A DNA stretch of 64,000 nt from an uncultured Lachnospiraceae bacterium (GTDB lineage Bacteria; Bacillota; Clostridia; Lachnospirales; Lachnospiraceae), in the NCBI GenBank assembly GCA_947630025.1, contig CANRFZ010000004.1:62001-126000 (forward strand), written 5' to 3'. The stretch's first letter is position 1. Every line of letters starts with the position of its first letter. This document shows, in pieces, positions 35,610 through 44,358 of the stretch. Under the pieces are notes generated by a model. The model had not been told where the DNA came from. It saw nothing but the letters and a program-made list of their open reading frames with translations, and did no database searches. The position numbers and the translations under genes are program-made.

Positions 35610-36397
35610 AATGCAGCCTCCTCATCTCTGCTCCGCATCCACGGCGCCATATCCGCATTCCACAGATTTTCCGCTTCCGCCAGATCCCGGCGCGTCTCCA
35701 CCGCCTGCCAGTACCCGGTATGCCGGTAGGCCGCGATCTGATTCAGCTCAGACAACTTGACAAATAACTGCTTCTCCAGATCATAATTTCCGGTCAGGAA
35801 ATGAAATACCTTCGGGGAAAAAACGAAACAGTCGCCGTTCGTCCATGCGAGATCATTGTCCGGCGTTTCCGCCTGCTCGTAGCGGAGTTTGCCATCGGCG
35901 TCAAGCGGAAGAAGCTGCTCCCTGCCGGACGGCTTCGCCATCGCCACCGTCGCAATTTTCTGTTCCGCCCGGTGCAGGGCGATCATCCGCTCCACATCAA
36001 TATCCGAAAGGCAGTCTCCGTAAGTGACTATAAAGTCCTCTCCCGCCACGTATTTCTCCACCATGCCGACACGTCTGCCCGTAGCGGAATACAGACCTGT
36101 ATCCACGACGGTCACCTTCCAATCCTCCGTCTTCTTCTTATGGATCTGCACGGTGTTTTCCTTGAGATCGACGGTAATATCGGATTCATAAATATAAAAA
36201 TCCATGAAGTATTCCTTGATCATGTCTACTTTATAACCGCCGCAGACAATAAACTCTGTCAGCCCATACTGGGAAAAATGCTTCATGATATGCCAGAGCA
36301 GCGGCTTCCCGCCGATCTCGATCATCGGTTTGGGAATCCCCTCCGCGTCGTTATTGATGGAACTCTGTAAACCGCCTGCAAGAATGATTACCTTCAT
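35606..36397 (-). CDS. Degenerate RfbF paralogue
   Basis: 263 aa, clearly homologous along its length to the adjacent RfbF (IPKPMIEIGGKPLLWHIMK, TYGDCLSDID). The nucleotide-binding signature GMGTR has become GLQSS, and the late MDTLRDK has become VETRRDL. The GTR loop contacts the triphosphate, so this copy may be inactive, regulatory, or changed in substrate. It is the first gene of the operon, starts at ATG 36397 behind GGAG and couples to rfbF by a GTGA overlap. The reading frame is intact, so it is kept by selection or recent. Confidence 0.75.
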   Translation of the reverse strand: MKVIILAGGLQSSINNDAEGIPKPMIEIGGKPLLWHIMKHFSQYGLTEFIVCGGYKVDMIKEYFMDFYIYESDITVDLKENTVQIHKKKTEDWKVTVVDTGLYSATGRRVGMVEKYVAGEDFIVTYGDCLSDIDVERMIALHRAEQKIATVAMAKPSGREQLLPLDADGKLRYEQAETPDNDLAWTNGDCFVFSPKVFHFLTGNYDLEKQLFVKLSELNQIAAYRHTGYWQAVETRRDLAEAENLWNADMAPWMRSRDEEAAL

Positions 36398-36530
36398 CGC
36401 CATCTCCATTCCAAATCGTTCACACAATGCCCAATAGGGGCAGCGCCGCCCTCACAAATACATTGATTTTCCGTCTGCCGGCAGGACTGTCCGGGTGTTT
36501 CAGGACAGACAGTTGGGTGAGGTTTTTTTA

Positions 36531-36559
36531 AGTATACCATACCCTTTTATAAATTGCCA
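36531..36559 (-). promoter_or_regulatory. Promoter of the CDP-sugar operon
   Basis: Reading leftward: TGGCAA, 17-base spacer ending TGG, then TATACT, i.e. an extended -10 promoter with a weak -35. The leader that follows contains strong inverted repeats. Confidence 0.55.
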
Positions 36560-36735
36560 GTACAACAGGGCTGGCGAATTTTCGCAGAAAAATATACCCT
36601 TGTGAATTTTATTTCCTGCAGATTATGAAAGATACCTCTCGCAAATACCGCACTCTTGTCTAATGTTAATCGGTCTTCCATTTTACTATGCGCGTAAGAA
36701 AACGAAATACCGTTTAAAATCTTTTTAAAAATCTA

Positions 36736-36764
36736 TTGCAATCCGGACGGGATTGTGTTATCAT
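36736..36764 (+). promoter_or_regulatory. Promoter of the Rpn-type nuclease gene
   Basis: TTGCAA, 17-base spacer, TATCAT, about 175 bases before the ATG at 36940. Confidence 0.55.
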
Positions 36765-36939
36765 CATTTCATCAACATAAATTTGGAACCGATGGAAAAC
36801 GCATATCAAGCTAGGCGATCGATAAGGTTCCGCATTGACACATATCTGGGACATCTGGCAGTTCTGACCGCATATCCTTACATTTCTGTTCTGAGAGAAT
36901 CCCTTATATGTCAAAACAGTTTTATAAGGGAGGAAAAGA

Positions 36940-37866
36940 ATGGGAAAAAAAGGTAACAAGACGGCACATACCGTACAGGGCAGAGTGTCGCGCAGTGTAA
37001 AAGATGGGATGTTCCGCACATTGTTTAAAGAGGACAGAGAAGCGCTTCTGCAGCTATATAATGCGCTGAATGATACAGATTATACGGATGCCTCTGCGCT
37101 GGAAATCGTCACGATTGAAAATGCGGTGTATATCGTAATGAAAAATGATCTGGCCTTTGTGCTGACGGACACGCTGAACCTATATGAACACCAGAGCAGT
37201 GTGAACGCCAACCTGCCGGTACGGTTCTTATTATATTTGGCAGAAGAATACCAGCGTCTGATCGAAGGGATGGAACAGAGCATCTACGGCAGAAAACAGA
37301 TCAAGCTGCCGGCACCGAGATGTGTAGTCTTCTACAATGGCGAGGAAAAACGGCCTGACAGATGGGAGCTGCGGTTGTCGGATGCATTCGCAGCCGAAAC
37401 CGGAGCCGGGAAAGCTGCTTGGAAGGATTATGGCATTTCAAATAAGCAGGGCGAACCGACCGCGGAACTGCGAGTGCAGATATATAACATCAACCACGGA
37501 CACAATGCAGCACTGATGGAAAAGTGCCCGCTGCTTGCGTCCTACGCAGAATTTACGGCAGTATGCCGCCATTATCTTGCGCAAAAACTTGAAAAGCGCG
37601 ATGCTTATGCCAAGGCGATAGACTACTGTATAAAACATGATATCCTGAAAGAGTTTCTGAGAAAACACAGAGCGGAGGTGATCGGGATGCTATTGACAGA
37701 TTTTGACGCGGAGAAATACGAGAGGACAATCAGGCAGGAAGGACTGGAAGAAGGCTGCATAGATGCGGCACGACGTATGCTTCAGGATGGAGAACTGCCG
37801 CTTGAAAAGATAGCGTTGTATTCCGGTCTGCCGTTAGAAGAAGTACAGAAGCTGGCGATGGCGTAA
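36940..37866 (+). CDS. Rpn-family PD-(D/E)XK nuclease (recombination-promoting)
   Basis: 308 aa. The N-terminal half has the Rpn/YhgA core: NDLAFVLTDTLNLYEHQSS contains the Asp and the E-x-Q of the PD-(D/E)XK active site, and RFLLYLAEEY follows. The C-terminal half is helical with an RQEGLEEG stretch typical of the family. Rpn proteins cut DNA and promote RecA-independent recombination, and are often duplicated and mobile. It has its own promoter, a GGGAGG ribosome site and a terminator-like hairpin. It is the only rightward gene between two long leftward operons. Confidence 0.82.
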   Translation: MGKKGNKTAHTVQGRVSRSVKDGMFRTLFKEDREALLQLYNALNDTDYTDASALEIVTIENAVYIVMKNDLAFVLTDTLNLYEHQSSVNANLPVRFLLYLAEEYQRLIEGMEQSIYGRKQIKLPAPRCVVFYNGEEKRPDRWELRLSDAFAAETGAGKAAWKDYGISNKQGEPTAELRVQIYNINHGHNAALMEKCPLLASYAEFTAVCRHYLAQKLEKRDAYAKAIDYCIKHDILKEFLRKHRAEVIGMLLTDFDAEKYERTIRQEGLEEGCIDAARRMLQDGELPLEKIALYSGLPLEEVQKLAMA

Positions 37867-37913
37867 AACCATTGTCGTCTTAGTAATAAACGGCGCAAAC
37901 GGAATATGTGCTG

Positions 37914-37941
37914 CATAAGCCTGCCTGCTGGCAGGCTTATG
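37914..37941. terminator. Hairpin between convergent units
   Basis: Perfect 11-bp stem (37915-37925 with 37930-37940, extendable by one pair) with a TGCT loop. There is no clear T-run, so termination strength is uncertain. It lies between the Rpn gene and the end of the 21-gene operon. Confidence 0.5.
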
Positions 37942-38000
37942 GCGTAACAACCATCTCACACGACGGATTCTATGTCTACCGTAAGGAATGTCGCATTTCT

Positions 38001-39470
38001 TTACTTGCAAAAAGCTCCCATTTCTCGTAACACACCACTCCCGGTGGTCTCACAAATTTTATAATACCGTGAAAAAGATGAATGCTCTATTATAAATTTT
38101 TTCTCTCGCTCCGGTTCGCCTCCTGACTCCCATAACAACCATTTTTTTGTCATATTGTCTACCGCATATAGCAATTCCAATCCCAAAGGTGTATCGAGAT
38201 GCCAATACAACACTGTCAGCATTACTGTTATATCAAACTCGTTGTCCCGTTTCACATCCTGAGCCCCGCCGCATATAGTCTCAATCTCCTCACAATGCAT
38301 TAATTTGTTTAATCGCATACCCATTCCATACGTATCCTTATTGAATTCAACACCTGTAACGATTCCACCCAATCTGGCAAAAAAACGTGATAAGAATCCA
38401 TAATAAGACCCTATATCCATAACCTTTTTTCCTGCAATATCAATATGGTTTTCTTTTAAGAATCTGCATATATGCACCATTCTTGCATTACCGCCAACAT
38501 CTCTTCCTATTGGAAAATTAAAGAAATTCGGATGTTCCAGCATCGTATACGAATAAATTACGTCTCGTTTTCTAGCATAATCCACTACTTCATTGAATGC
38601 ACTCATATTTTTCCAATATGCATAGTCCTTTTCTGACATCACTGCTGGGATGCGCTGCAGTCCTTTTGACAATAAAAAGCATATCTTAAATATATCTTTG
38701 TGCTGTACATAGAATTTTCCATTCTCTGCATATACCTCCACTGGATTTTCTATGAACCAATTCATGCCATAGTTAAGCTGCAAGTTCAATTCATTCAGCC
38801 GTAGCTGCGTATAAGAAACTCTCTCTGTCGGAGATAATTCATAGTCTTCTCCATTCAACTTTTCTACCGAACCGTGCAAACTATAGCGTCGTATCGTGTC
38901 AATAATACCCATCGCATTTCCATCGAACGCTTTAAGATATGCTAACAATTCTGCATATTTTACATAGATATGTTCTTCCGTTTTCTCCTTTTCGAACATT
39001 AAATCTGTCGGCACAAACGCTCTGACCATGTCGTTATCATGCCCAATCCATGCACCATCTACAAATCTTTCGTCCATTTCTTCATTATAATATGGAATAC
39101 CGTCAATAAGCCCCTGTCCTTCCACCAATCCATTATACACCTTGGCCATCTGTCTCACAACATCCGAACTTGTATGTGTTGTAAAAGATTTATAAATGAT
39201 TTTTCGATACCCCAAGCCCCATAGATAATTTGCAACAGACAATGGATTAGACGTAGAGATAATCACAATAATCTCCTCTGCATTACACTGGAACTCATCC
39301 GGCATATATACTCTCCGCCCTTCTGCCTCCTGTATAACATCTGCGCGCTTGTCCAAAAAGGCATCCACCTGATACCCAAGTGCTGCCATTTTTCGACATA
39401 TGTCTTTTCCGACATATGCCGCACCGTAAATAACAATCCTGTCGCTTTTCTTCACGTCGTAAGTTCTCAT
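38001..39470 (-). CDS. Two-domain protein: Rossmann-like sensor domain plus SAM methyltransferase
   Basis: 489 aa. Residues 1-95 form a small Rossmann-like domain (VIYGAAYVGKDI, FLDKRADV, IIVIIST). A middle helical region follows, and then a C-terminal class I methyltransferase (VMDIGSYYGFLSRFFARLGG, GVEFN, FDITVMLTVLYW). It probably methylates a sugar or lipid-linked glycan. The same N-terminal type occurs in the three genes upstream. The ATG at 39470 follows GGAGG. Last gene of the 21-gene leftward operon; base composition here is noticeably more AT-rich than in the left half of the window. Confidence 0.65.
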   Translation of the reverse strand: MRTYDVKKSDRIVIYGAAYVGKDICRKMAALGYQVDAFLDKRADVIQEAEGRRVYMPDEFQCNAEEIIVIISTSNPLSVANYLWGLGYRKIIYKSFTTHTSSDVVRQMAKVYNGLVEGQGLIDGIPYYNEEMDERFVDGAWIGHDNDMVRAFVPTDLMFEKEKTEEHIYVKYAELLAYLKAFDGNAMGIIDTIRRYSLHGSVEKLNGEDYELSPTERVSYTQLRLNELNLQLNYGMNWFIENPVEVYAENGKFYVQHKDIFKICFLLSKGLQRIPAVMSEKDYAYWKNMSAFNEVVDYARKRDVIYSYTMLEHPNFFNFPIGRDVGGNARMVHICRFLKENHIDIAGKKVMDIGSYYGFLSRFFARLGGIVTGVEFNKDTYGMGMRLNKLMHCEEIETICGGAQDVKRDNEFDITVMLTVLYWHLDTPLGLELLYAVDNMTKKWLLWESGGEPEREKKFIIEHSSFSRYYKICETTGSGVLREMGAFCK

Positions 39471-39568
39471 TTTCTTCCTCCTCATGAAATATGCTTATTT
39501 TTTCCGTTCACTTGATAATGACTTCTCATACAGTACTCTCAAGATTACATTGTCCGCTATCTACCTCC

Positions 39569-40924
39569 TTATTCTCCTTTTGTCCCGAACCAATATATAT
39601 TCAGCATCTCTGTTTCCCAGAATACCTTGGATATCCAAACCGCCTTTTTCCTGATTTCTGCATCCAGCATGGCATATTCCTGTTCCGTCATACCCACCAG
39701 CGCTTCTGTAGGAAGCCCCTGCCGCCATAGCTGCCATAACATCTCCTTCGCCTCTGCAATTCGTACGCTGCTGCCGATCAGAAGCACCATACCCGCCTCT
39801 CGCAGTTCTTCCAGATGAAGCCGTTCGTCATATTCCCATCCGGCATCTGACACACTCCCTGCAGCATCCGCATCAACAATAATCACTTTCCCTCCTCCCA
39901 GACGATACATATGCCTGCCATAGAATCCCTGCATATCGTCCATACTCAGCACGGTACGACCTCTATAACATTTATTCGGCAGATTCTTTTGCATCCATAA
40001 CATAGAATCAATTAGCGATATTTTTACCTGCTCCTTATAGCTGTCTTTCCACTTTTCATAATCCTCTCTCTTTAACCGAACAGGCACATACCGCAGCCCT
40101 TTCGTCACCAGAAACAGTGTTCTGTGCTGCCCCTCGCACAGATTAAAATATCCCCGCTCGTTCCATTGTGCCAACGGTGCAGACGCTCGAAAAAATTCCC
40201 TGCCCGCCTGAAAATGCTCATTCCATAGCTCGTACAGTTCGGCCCGCTGCCGCAGAATATCCTGATCCGTATAGGTATTCGTATAGTTGCAGCTTTTTAC
40301 GCCGTATCGCTCCAAATATTCTTTCGGTACAGACGCCAGATTCTCATTGGCGCCCAGATATGCAAATAGAGTCGTATAGGGTGCAAAGCGCACCAACGGT
40401 ACATCAGCGTAAGGCGCCGGTTCGACCTGAGATGTGAATATCAGATCCGCCTCCACGTCTGCCGTCAGATAATCGCCGCTTTGTTCCTCCTCCCGCTCCT
40501 GTCGTATATGCTTCAAATATTGATAATATGGAATCTTCCCGATCGCTTGGTAATTGCCAATCAGAATGGCATTGTAGATTTCTATCAGCTCATACGCATA
40601 TTTCGCATGAGCGCCGAAACGCATGGGTATATAGATAATTTTCTCTATCCCTCTCTCTGATAGCTTTTCAGCAATTTCATCGTGCTGCATCGCGTTTTGC
40701 AGCATGATGAGAACGCATCTGTTCTGATCTTTCATCCTGAGATAAGGATCGTCCATTTCATACACAGGAATATCCTGCACATTTTTTAACTCATCAGCAC
40801 GTCTGTCAATAAATGCTATGATAGCAAATCCATCTCGGCGCAATATTCCAGCCAAACGCACCGCATATTCATTCACACCATACAGAATAATCTTCAGTTC
40901 ACGGCTCCATTCGTAATACTTCAT
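39569..40924 (-). CDS. Unknown protein with Rossmann-like N-terminal domain
   Basis: 451 aa. N-terminal domain (about 10-100: IILYGVNEYAVRLAG, FIDRRADEL) like that of the following methyltransferase. A middle region has the CEGQHRTLFLVTKGLRYVPV segment, also paralleled in the neighbour (KGLQRIPAV). The C-terminal part has a second Rossmann-like fold (GGGKVIIVDADAAG) but no clear SAM motif. It may be a divergent or inactive methyltransferase relative. The ATG at 40924 follows GGAGG and overlaps the upstream gene by 26 bases. No function assigned. Confidence 0.55.
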   Translation of the reverse strand: MKYYEWSRELKIILYGVNEYAVRLAGILRRDGFAIIAFIDRRADELKNVQDIPVYEMDDPYLRMKDQNRCVLIMLQNAMQHDEIAEKLSERGIEKIIYIPMRFGAHAKYAYELIEIYNAILIGNYQAIGKIPYYQYLKHIRQEREEEQSGDYLTADVEADLIFTSQVEPAPYADVPLVRFAPYTTLFAYLGANENLASVPKEYLERYGVKSCNYTNTYTDQDILRQRAELYELWNEHFQAGREFFRASAPLAQWNERGYFNLCEGQHRTLFLVTKGLRYVPVRLKREDYEKWKDSYKEQVKISLIDSMLWMQKNLPNKCYRGRTVLSMDDMQGFYGRHMYRLGGGKVIIVDADAAGSVSDAGWEYDERLHLEELREAGMVLLIGSSVRIAEAKEMLWQLWRQGLPTEALVGMTEQEYAMLDAEIRKKAVWISKVFWETEMLNIYWFGTKGE

Positions 40925-42213
40925 CCATGCCTCCGGAAGGCGGATCACACGCCTCCGGAATATCTTTGGATATAAAATAGCACCACTCTTCATTCTGCCG
41001 TTTGTGCATAGATTCCAAAATAGCTACCGCCTCAAATCTTCCCGGGTGAGAAGTCAGCAGCGCATACTCAAATTCCAAATCAGCGACGGTAGTCGGCTTG
41101 ATGATATCACAACCAAAGAGCTTCCCTGTGGCATAGTTGTCTGCCACCGCTATCAGTTTCGCCCGCGGGAACAATTCGCTCATCATAGCGTAAGCTATTT
41201 TTCCATGAACGCCTGCTCCCCATATGACATAACGAAACACATCTTCTCTGCCAAACCGCGCCTCCAAATACCGCAGCCTATGGCGCAGCGCCCGGTTATA
41301 AGCCGCTCGTTGCCTGTCCTCCCAAAATGTGCTCAAGTCATAGATATCACGATTCGCTTCATACAGTCTTCTGATTCTTCGCGTGACCGCACTTATTATG
41401 TTTTCTTTCAGATGTTCTATCTCTACCGGCTTCGGATTCCAGTCGATTCGATCATATTGCTCTTGATCGTAGAGAGGAATCAACTTATCCAGCCAACTGA
41501 ATCTGGAATCAATATTATCGATTGCCAGTATCACGGGGATACCCAGAGCCAGACACGGCGCAGCCGCGTGCAGTCTGGATGTGACAACCAAACGCGCTTC
41601 CTGCGCGTATTTCGTCAGAATCTCCCTAGCATAATCATCTATTTCCAGTCTTTCTTCTTCACCCAGCGGACGCTTTTTGATATATCCTTCCTGATGGATA
41701 TATTCGCAATTCTCCTTCAGGAAATCCGGTATATAACGTTCCAGTCTGCTGGAAATATCAACAAAAAACACTTTGCCGTCTTTCGGCTCTGTCGTCCGCT
41801 TAGGTAGAGTAATTGTCAAACAACCGCTCACATAAGCCTCTACACCCTTAGAACGCAGCAAAAGCATCGTCGCCTCATCACGGCAGCCAATAGGTTCATG
41901 CTCTCGCAAAAACGATACAATATCGTCGCAATCTGCATCCGACATTTCAAAACCTACAAACAACGGTATAATATACGGTGATGTTGGCAGCTGGCGAAAT
42001 CTCTTATAGTGCGAAGCATAACCCGCCATAGGCAGGAGAACATACCCCCCCCCTATAATCTGCGGCGCTGCACATATCAATATCCACAATATCCTCCTGA
42101 GAAACTCCCATTAACCGATAGATATGATCCACCGCATAAGTCTGGAAATTGTCACCGATATTATATATTTCCGAGTTTGATGGATAATTGTAAATTGCTC
42201 TTCCGAATTTCAT
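40899..42213 (-). CDS. Polysaccharide pyruvyltransferase family protein, phase-OFF (frameshifted at G9)
   Basis: From the ATG at 42213 (AAAGGA site) the frame reads MKFGRAIY...NIGDNFQTYAVDHIY, then meets a nine-G tract (42045-42053) and stops at 42004 after 69 codons. Deleting one G joins this to the downstream frame and gives 437 aa. The joined protein has a pyruvyltransferase-like domain (PIGCRDEATMLLLRSKG, SGCLTITL, TSRLHAAAPCLALGIPV) and a C-terminal Rossmann-like domain (YVIWGAGVHGKIAY). The family adds pyruvate ketals or acts as a glycosyltransferase-like enzyme on surface glycans. As written the full protein is not made. Confidence 0.75.
42045..42053 (-). repeat. G9 tract in the pyruvyltransferase-family gene (out of frame; G8 restores)
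   Basis: Nine G on the coding strand at codon 54 onward. With eight G the reading continues as RGGYVLLPMAGY into the long downstream frame. Confidence 0.9.
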
Positions 42214-42232
42214 AATCGTTCCTTTCTTCATC

Positions 42233-43352
42233 CTATATTGCATAGAGAACTGTTTCCGTCATATTGCAATTATGATGCCTAAGATAAAATTTATACCCCA
42301 ATTTCAGGCCCTGCAAATATTTTGTAATTTCCAACAGATCCGAATCCTTATGGTATACACATATGGCCAATTTCGGCTTATATGCCGTGATCGTCTTTCT
42401 CGCCCCAATCAAAGTGTCCATTTCAGCCCCTTCTATATCCATCTTAATATAAGTGATCTCATCTTTAATCACATCATCAATTGCCACCACTTCTATTTGG
42501 GCGCTGCCGCTTGCGTCTACTTTGGACAAGCCTGAACTTACTTCTTCATTGACAAAAGAAAGCATCGCCTTCTCTCTGTATGTACCCTTATCGAAGTAGG
42601 TAATCCGCTCCTCTGCATCCATCTCACATATTACTTTCTTCAATATATCTTTACACTCCGCATTTGGTTCAAAACAATAAATGTGACGGTATTGATTCTT
42701 TAATTGACAGACCAACTCACGCAGCGTTTCTCCGTTAGAGGAGCCACATTCAATCACGCTCTCTGTCTTTGTAAACTTGATGATATCCTCCGGCCAATAC
42801 TGATCCCGTGTCCATATATCTGACACAACATCCAAATCACCTGTCAATCTTCCTTCAATCACTCTTAACATGACCTCTCGGGAGCGATTATCTTCTAATA
42901 AATCGTAAATCTCAGCCAGTTCTTTTCGCTTTTGTATCAAAAATTCCTTATATACTTCATAACTTGTTCCGATACATTCATAAATCTCTGCTTCAAAACT
43001 GTATATATTTTCCTGCGGGATATGATAAGCCAGCAGCTCCTGTGTCAATTCTTTTCGCAAAGAAGGCGCGGAAATTGCGAAAAGAAGCTGCTTTGTATCT
43101 GTATTTTTTATAATATCTTCTAGCGTCATGCAGGGAATACCTTCTATCGGACTCTTCTGCTTTCTATCCGAAATTGCGAGTATCGGGACGCCTCTTTTAG
43201 CTAGGTAACGAACATAGTATATACCGGCGTGTCCCCCCCCCTACACAGATCACCATTCTTTTCTCTTGTCTGACACGTGCCACAAAGTCTTCCGGCTCGT
43301 TTCGTCTCTGCAAAATATCATTCATTCGTACCTCAAATACTGATTTTTCCAT
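42233..43352 (-). CDS. FkbM-family methyltransferase, phase-OFF (frameshifted at G9)
   Basis: From the ATG at 43352 (GGAGG nine bases upstream) translation reads 37 codons, enters a nine-G tract and stops at 43197 (51 aa). With one G fewer the frame runs on for 372 aa. The joined protein has a Rossmann-like N-terminal domain whose glycine loop VGGGHAG is coded by the tract itself, then an FkbM methyltransferase domain (ESVIECGSSNGETLRELV, YIKMDIEGAEMDTLIG). It would methylate a sugar hydroxyl. An internal ATG at 43129 could yield a shortened protein. The upstream radical SAM gene ends at its start (TGA within the ATG region), so the genes are coupled. Confidence 0.8.
43233..43241 (-). repeat. 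G9 tract in the FkbM gene (out of frame; G8 restores)
   Basis: Nine G encoding the glycine-rich loop of the Rossmann-like domain. G10 also leads to an early stop; only G8 (or a change of three) opens the full frame. Confidence 0.9.
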
Positions 43353-43353
43353 C

Positions 43354-44358
43354 TCATTCATCCTCCAATTTTTTCAGCAAGTCCTCTGCGAACTCATCGA
43401 TATTATCATTACAGTCATACATCGGCAATACGCATTTACTGCACATTTCATATTGATTTTTATTGCCTCTGCACAAATCCCGCCAAAAATCCCGCAAAGC
43501 CTTTCCATGCCATATCTCTGTCATGGACTGTTTCGTCAAATCTCCCACTACCAGTTTGCGTTTCCAGTCTGCGCAGCAAACCGTCACCTCACCGTCAGGA
43601 TTGATCAAAAGCGAATAGAAAGGATAAGGACAAACCATGACATTCTGGATTTTCTGTCCGTGAAGCCCTTCTGCATTCCGCGTTAGCTTTTTGGCCTCTT
43701 CAAAATCTGACCACAACGGAATCACATTGTCAATAAATATCCTGTCACAGATATCTCCAAACAACTCAAAGAAACGATCTTTTTCCGCCTGCGTGGGAAC
43801 CGCCTCATCCACGATTTTACAATAGATTTCGCACTTTTCTCCGCTTCTGTCGTGCAGATCTTTGATATTGGCGAGAAACTCTGTAAAGTCTATATTTATC
43901 CCGCTGACACGTTTATATCCTGTTGTATCTATACCTTCGATAGATATCCTGATTCTGTCGATCCCCGAATCAATCAATCTCTGATTTAAATCAGGATGCA
44001 ATCGGCTTCCATTGGTTATCATTTCTATGAAGTCGGCTATTTTCGCATCCTTCGCATATTGAATCATATCGCATAAGTCCGGATTCAATAGCGGCTCACC
44101 GTTTCCGGTGATCCTCAATACCTTTAATTTCTCCGGAAATTGCTTTAAATCATCAATAATCTTCTGGAACAGGCGCATATCCATAAACTGCTTTTTAAAA
44201 TACACCTTCTCCTTTTTGTACTGTATCGCACAAAAATTGCACTTAAAATTGCACAAGTTACAGGGATCAATAGAAATAGTATATGGAGTTTTTAAAGGTA
44301 TCACCTCTTGCAGCTGATGTCTCTCCCGACATACTATATTATCATTTACCGCTTTCAT
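43354..44358 (-). CDS. Radical SAM/SPASM enzyme
   Basis: 334 aa. The CNFKCNFC cluster motif (CxxxCxxC) is near residue 35, a GEP motif (TGNGEPLLNP) follows, and the C-terminal SPASM-type region has more cysteines (VCPYPF, VTVCCADW, MCSKCVLP). It binds a SAM-cleaving 4Fe-4S cluster and auxiliary clusters. Two more enzymes of this type are in the operon. Likely substrates are nucleotide or lipid-linked sugars (inference). The ATG at 44358 lies eight bases after GGAGG; it overlaps the preceding nucleotidyltransferase gene by 17 bases. Confidence 0.82.
   Translation of the reverse strand: MKAVNDNIVCRERHQLQEVIPLKTPYTISIDPCNLCNFKCNFCAIQYKKEKVYFKKQFMDMRLFQKIIDDLKQFPEKLKVLRITGNGEPLLNPDLCDMIQYAKDAKIADFIEMITNGSRLHPDLNQRLIDSGIDRIRISIEGIDTTGYKRVSGINIDFTEFLANIKDLHDRSGEKCEIYCKIVDEAVPTQAEKDRFFELFGDICDRIFIDNVIPLWSDFEEAKKLTRNAEGLHGQKIQNVMVCPYPFYSLLINPDGEVTVCCADWKRKLVVGDLTKQSMTEIWHGKALRDFWRDLCRGNKNQYEMCSKCVLPMYDCNDNIDEFAEDLLKKLEDE

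Larger units (their letters stand above)
36398..36939. other. 542-base divergent intergenic region
   Basis: Separates the leftward CDP-sugar operon from the rightward Rpn gene. It holds a leftward promoter (36531-36559), a GC hairpin in the leftward leader (about 36473-36512, CTGTCC/GGACAG and a GTCTGCCGGCAGGAC palindrome) and a rightward promoter (36736-36764). The leaders are long (about 130 and 170 bases); no small gene is convincing. Confidence 0.6.
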
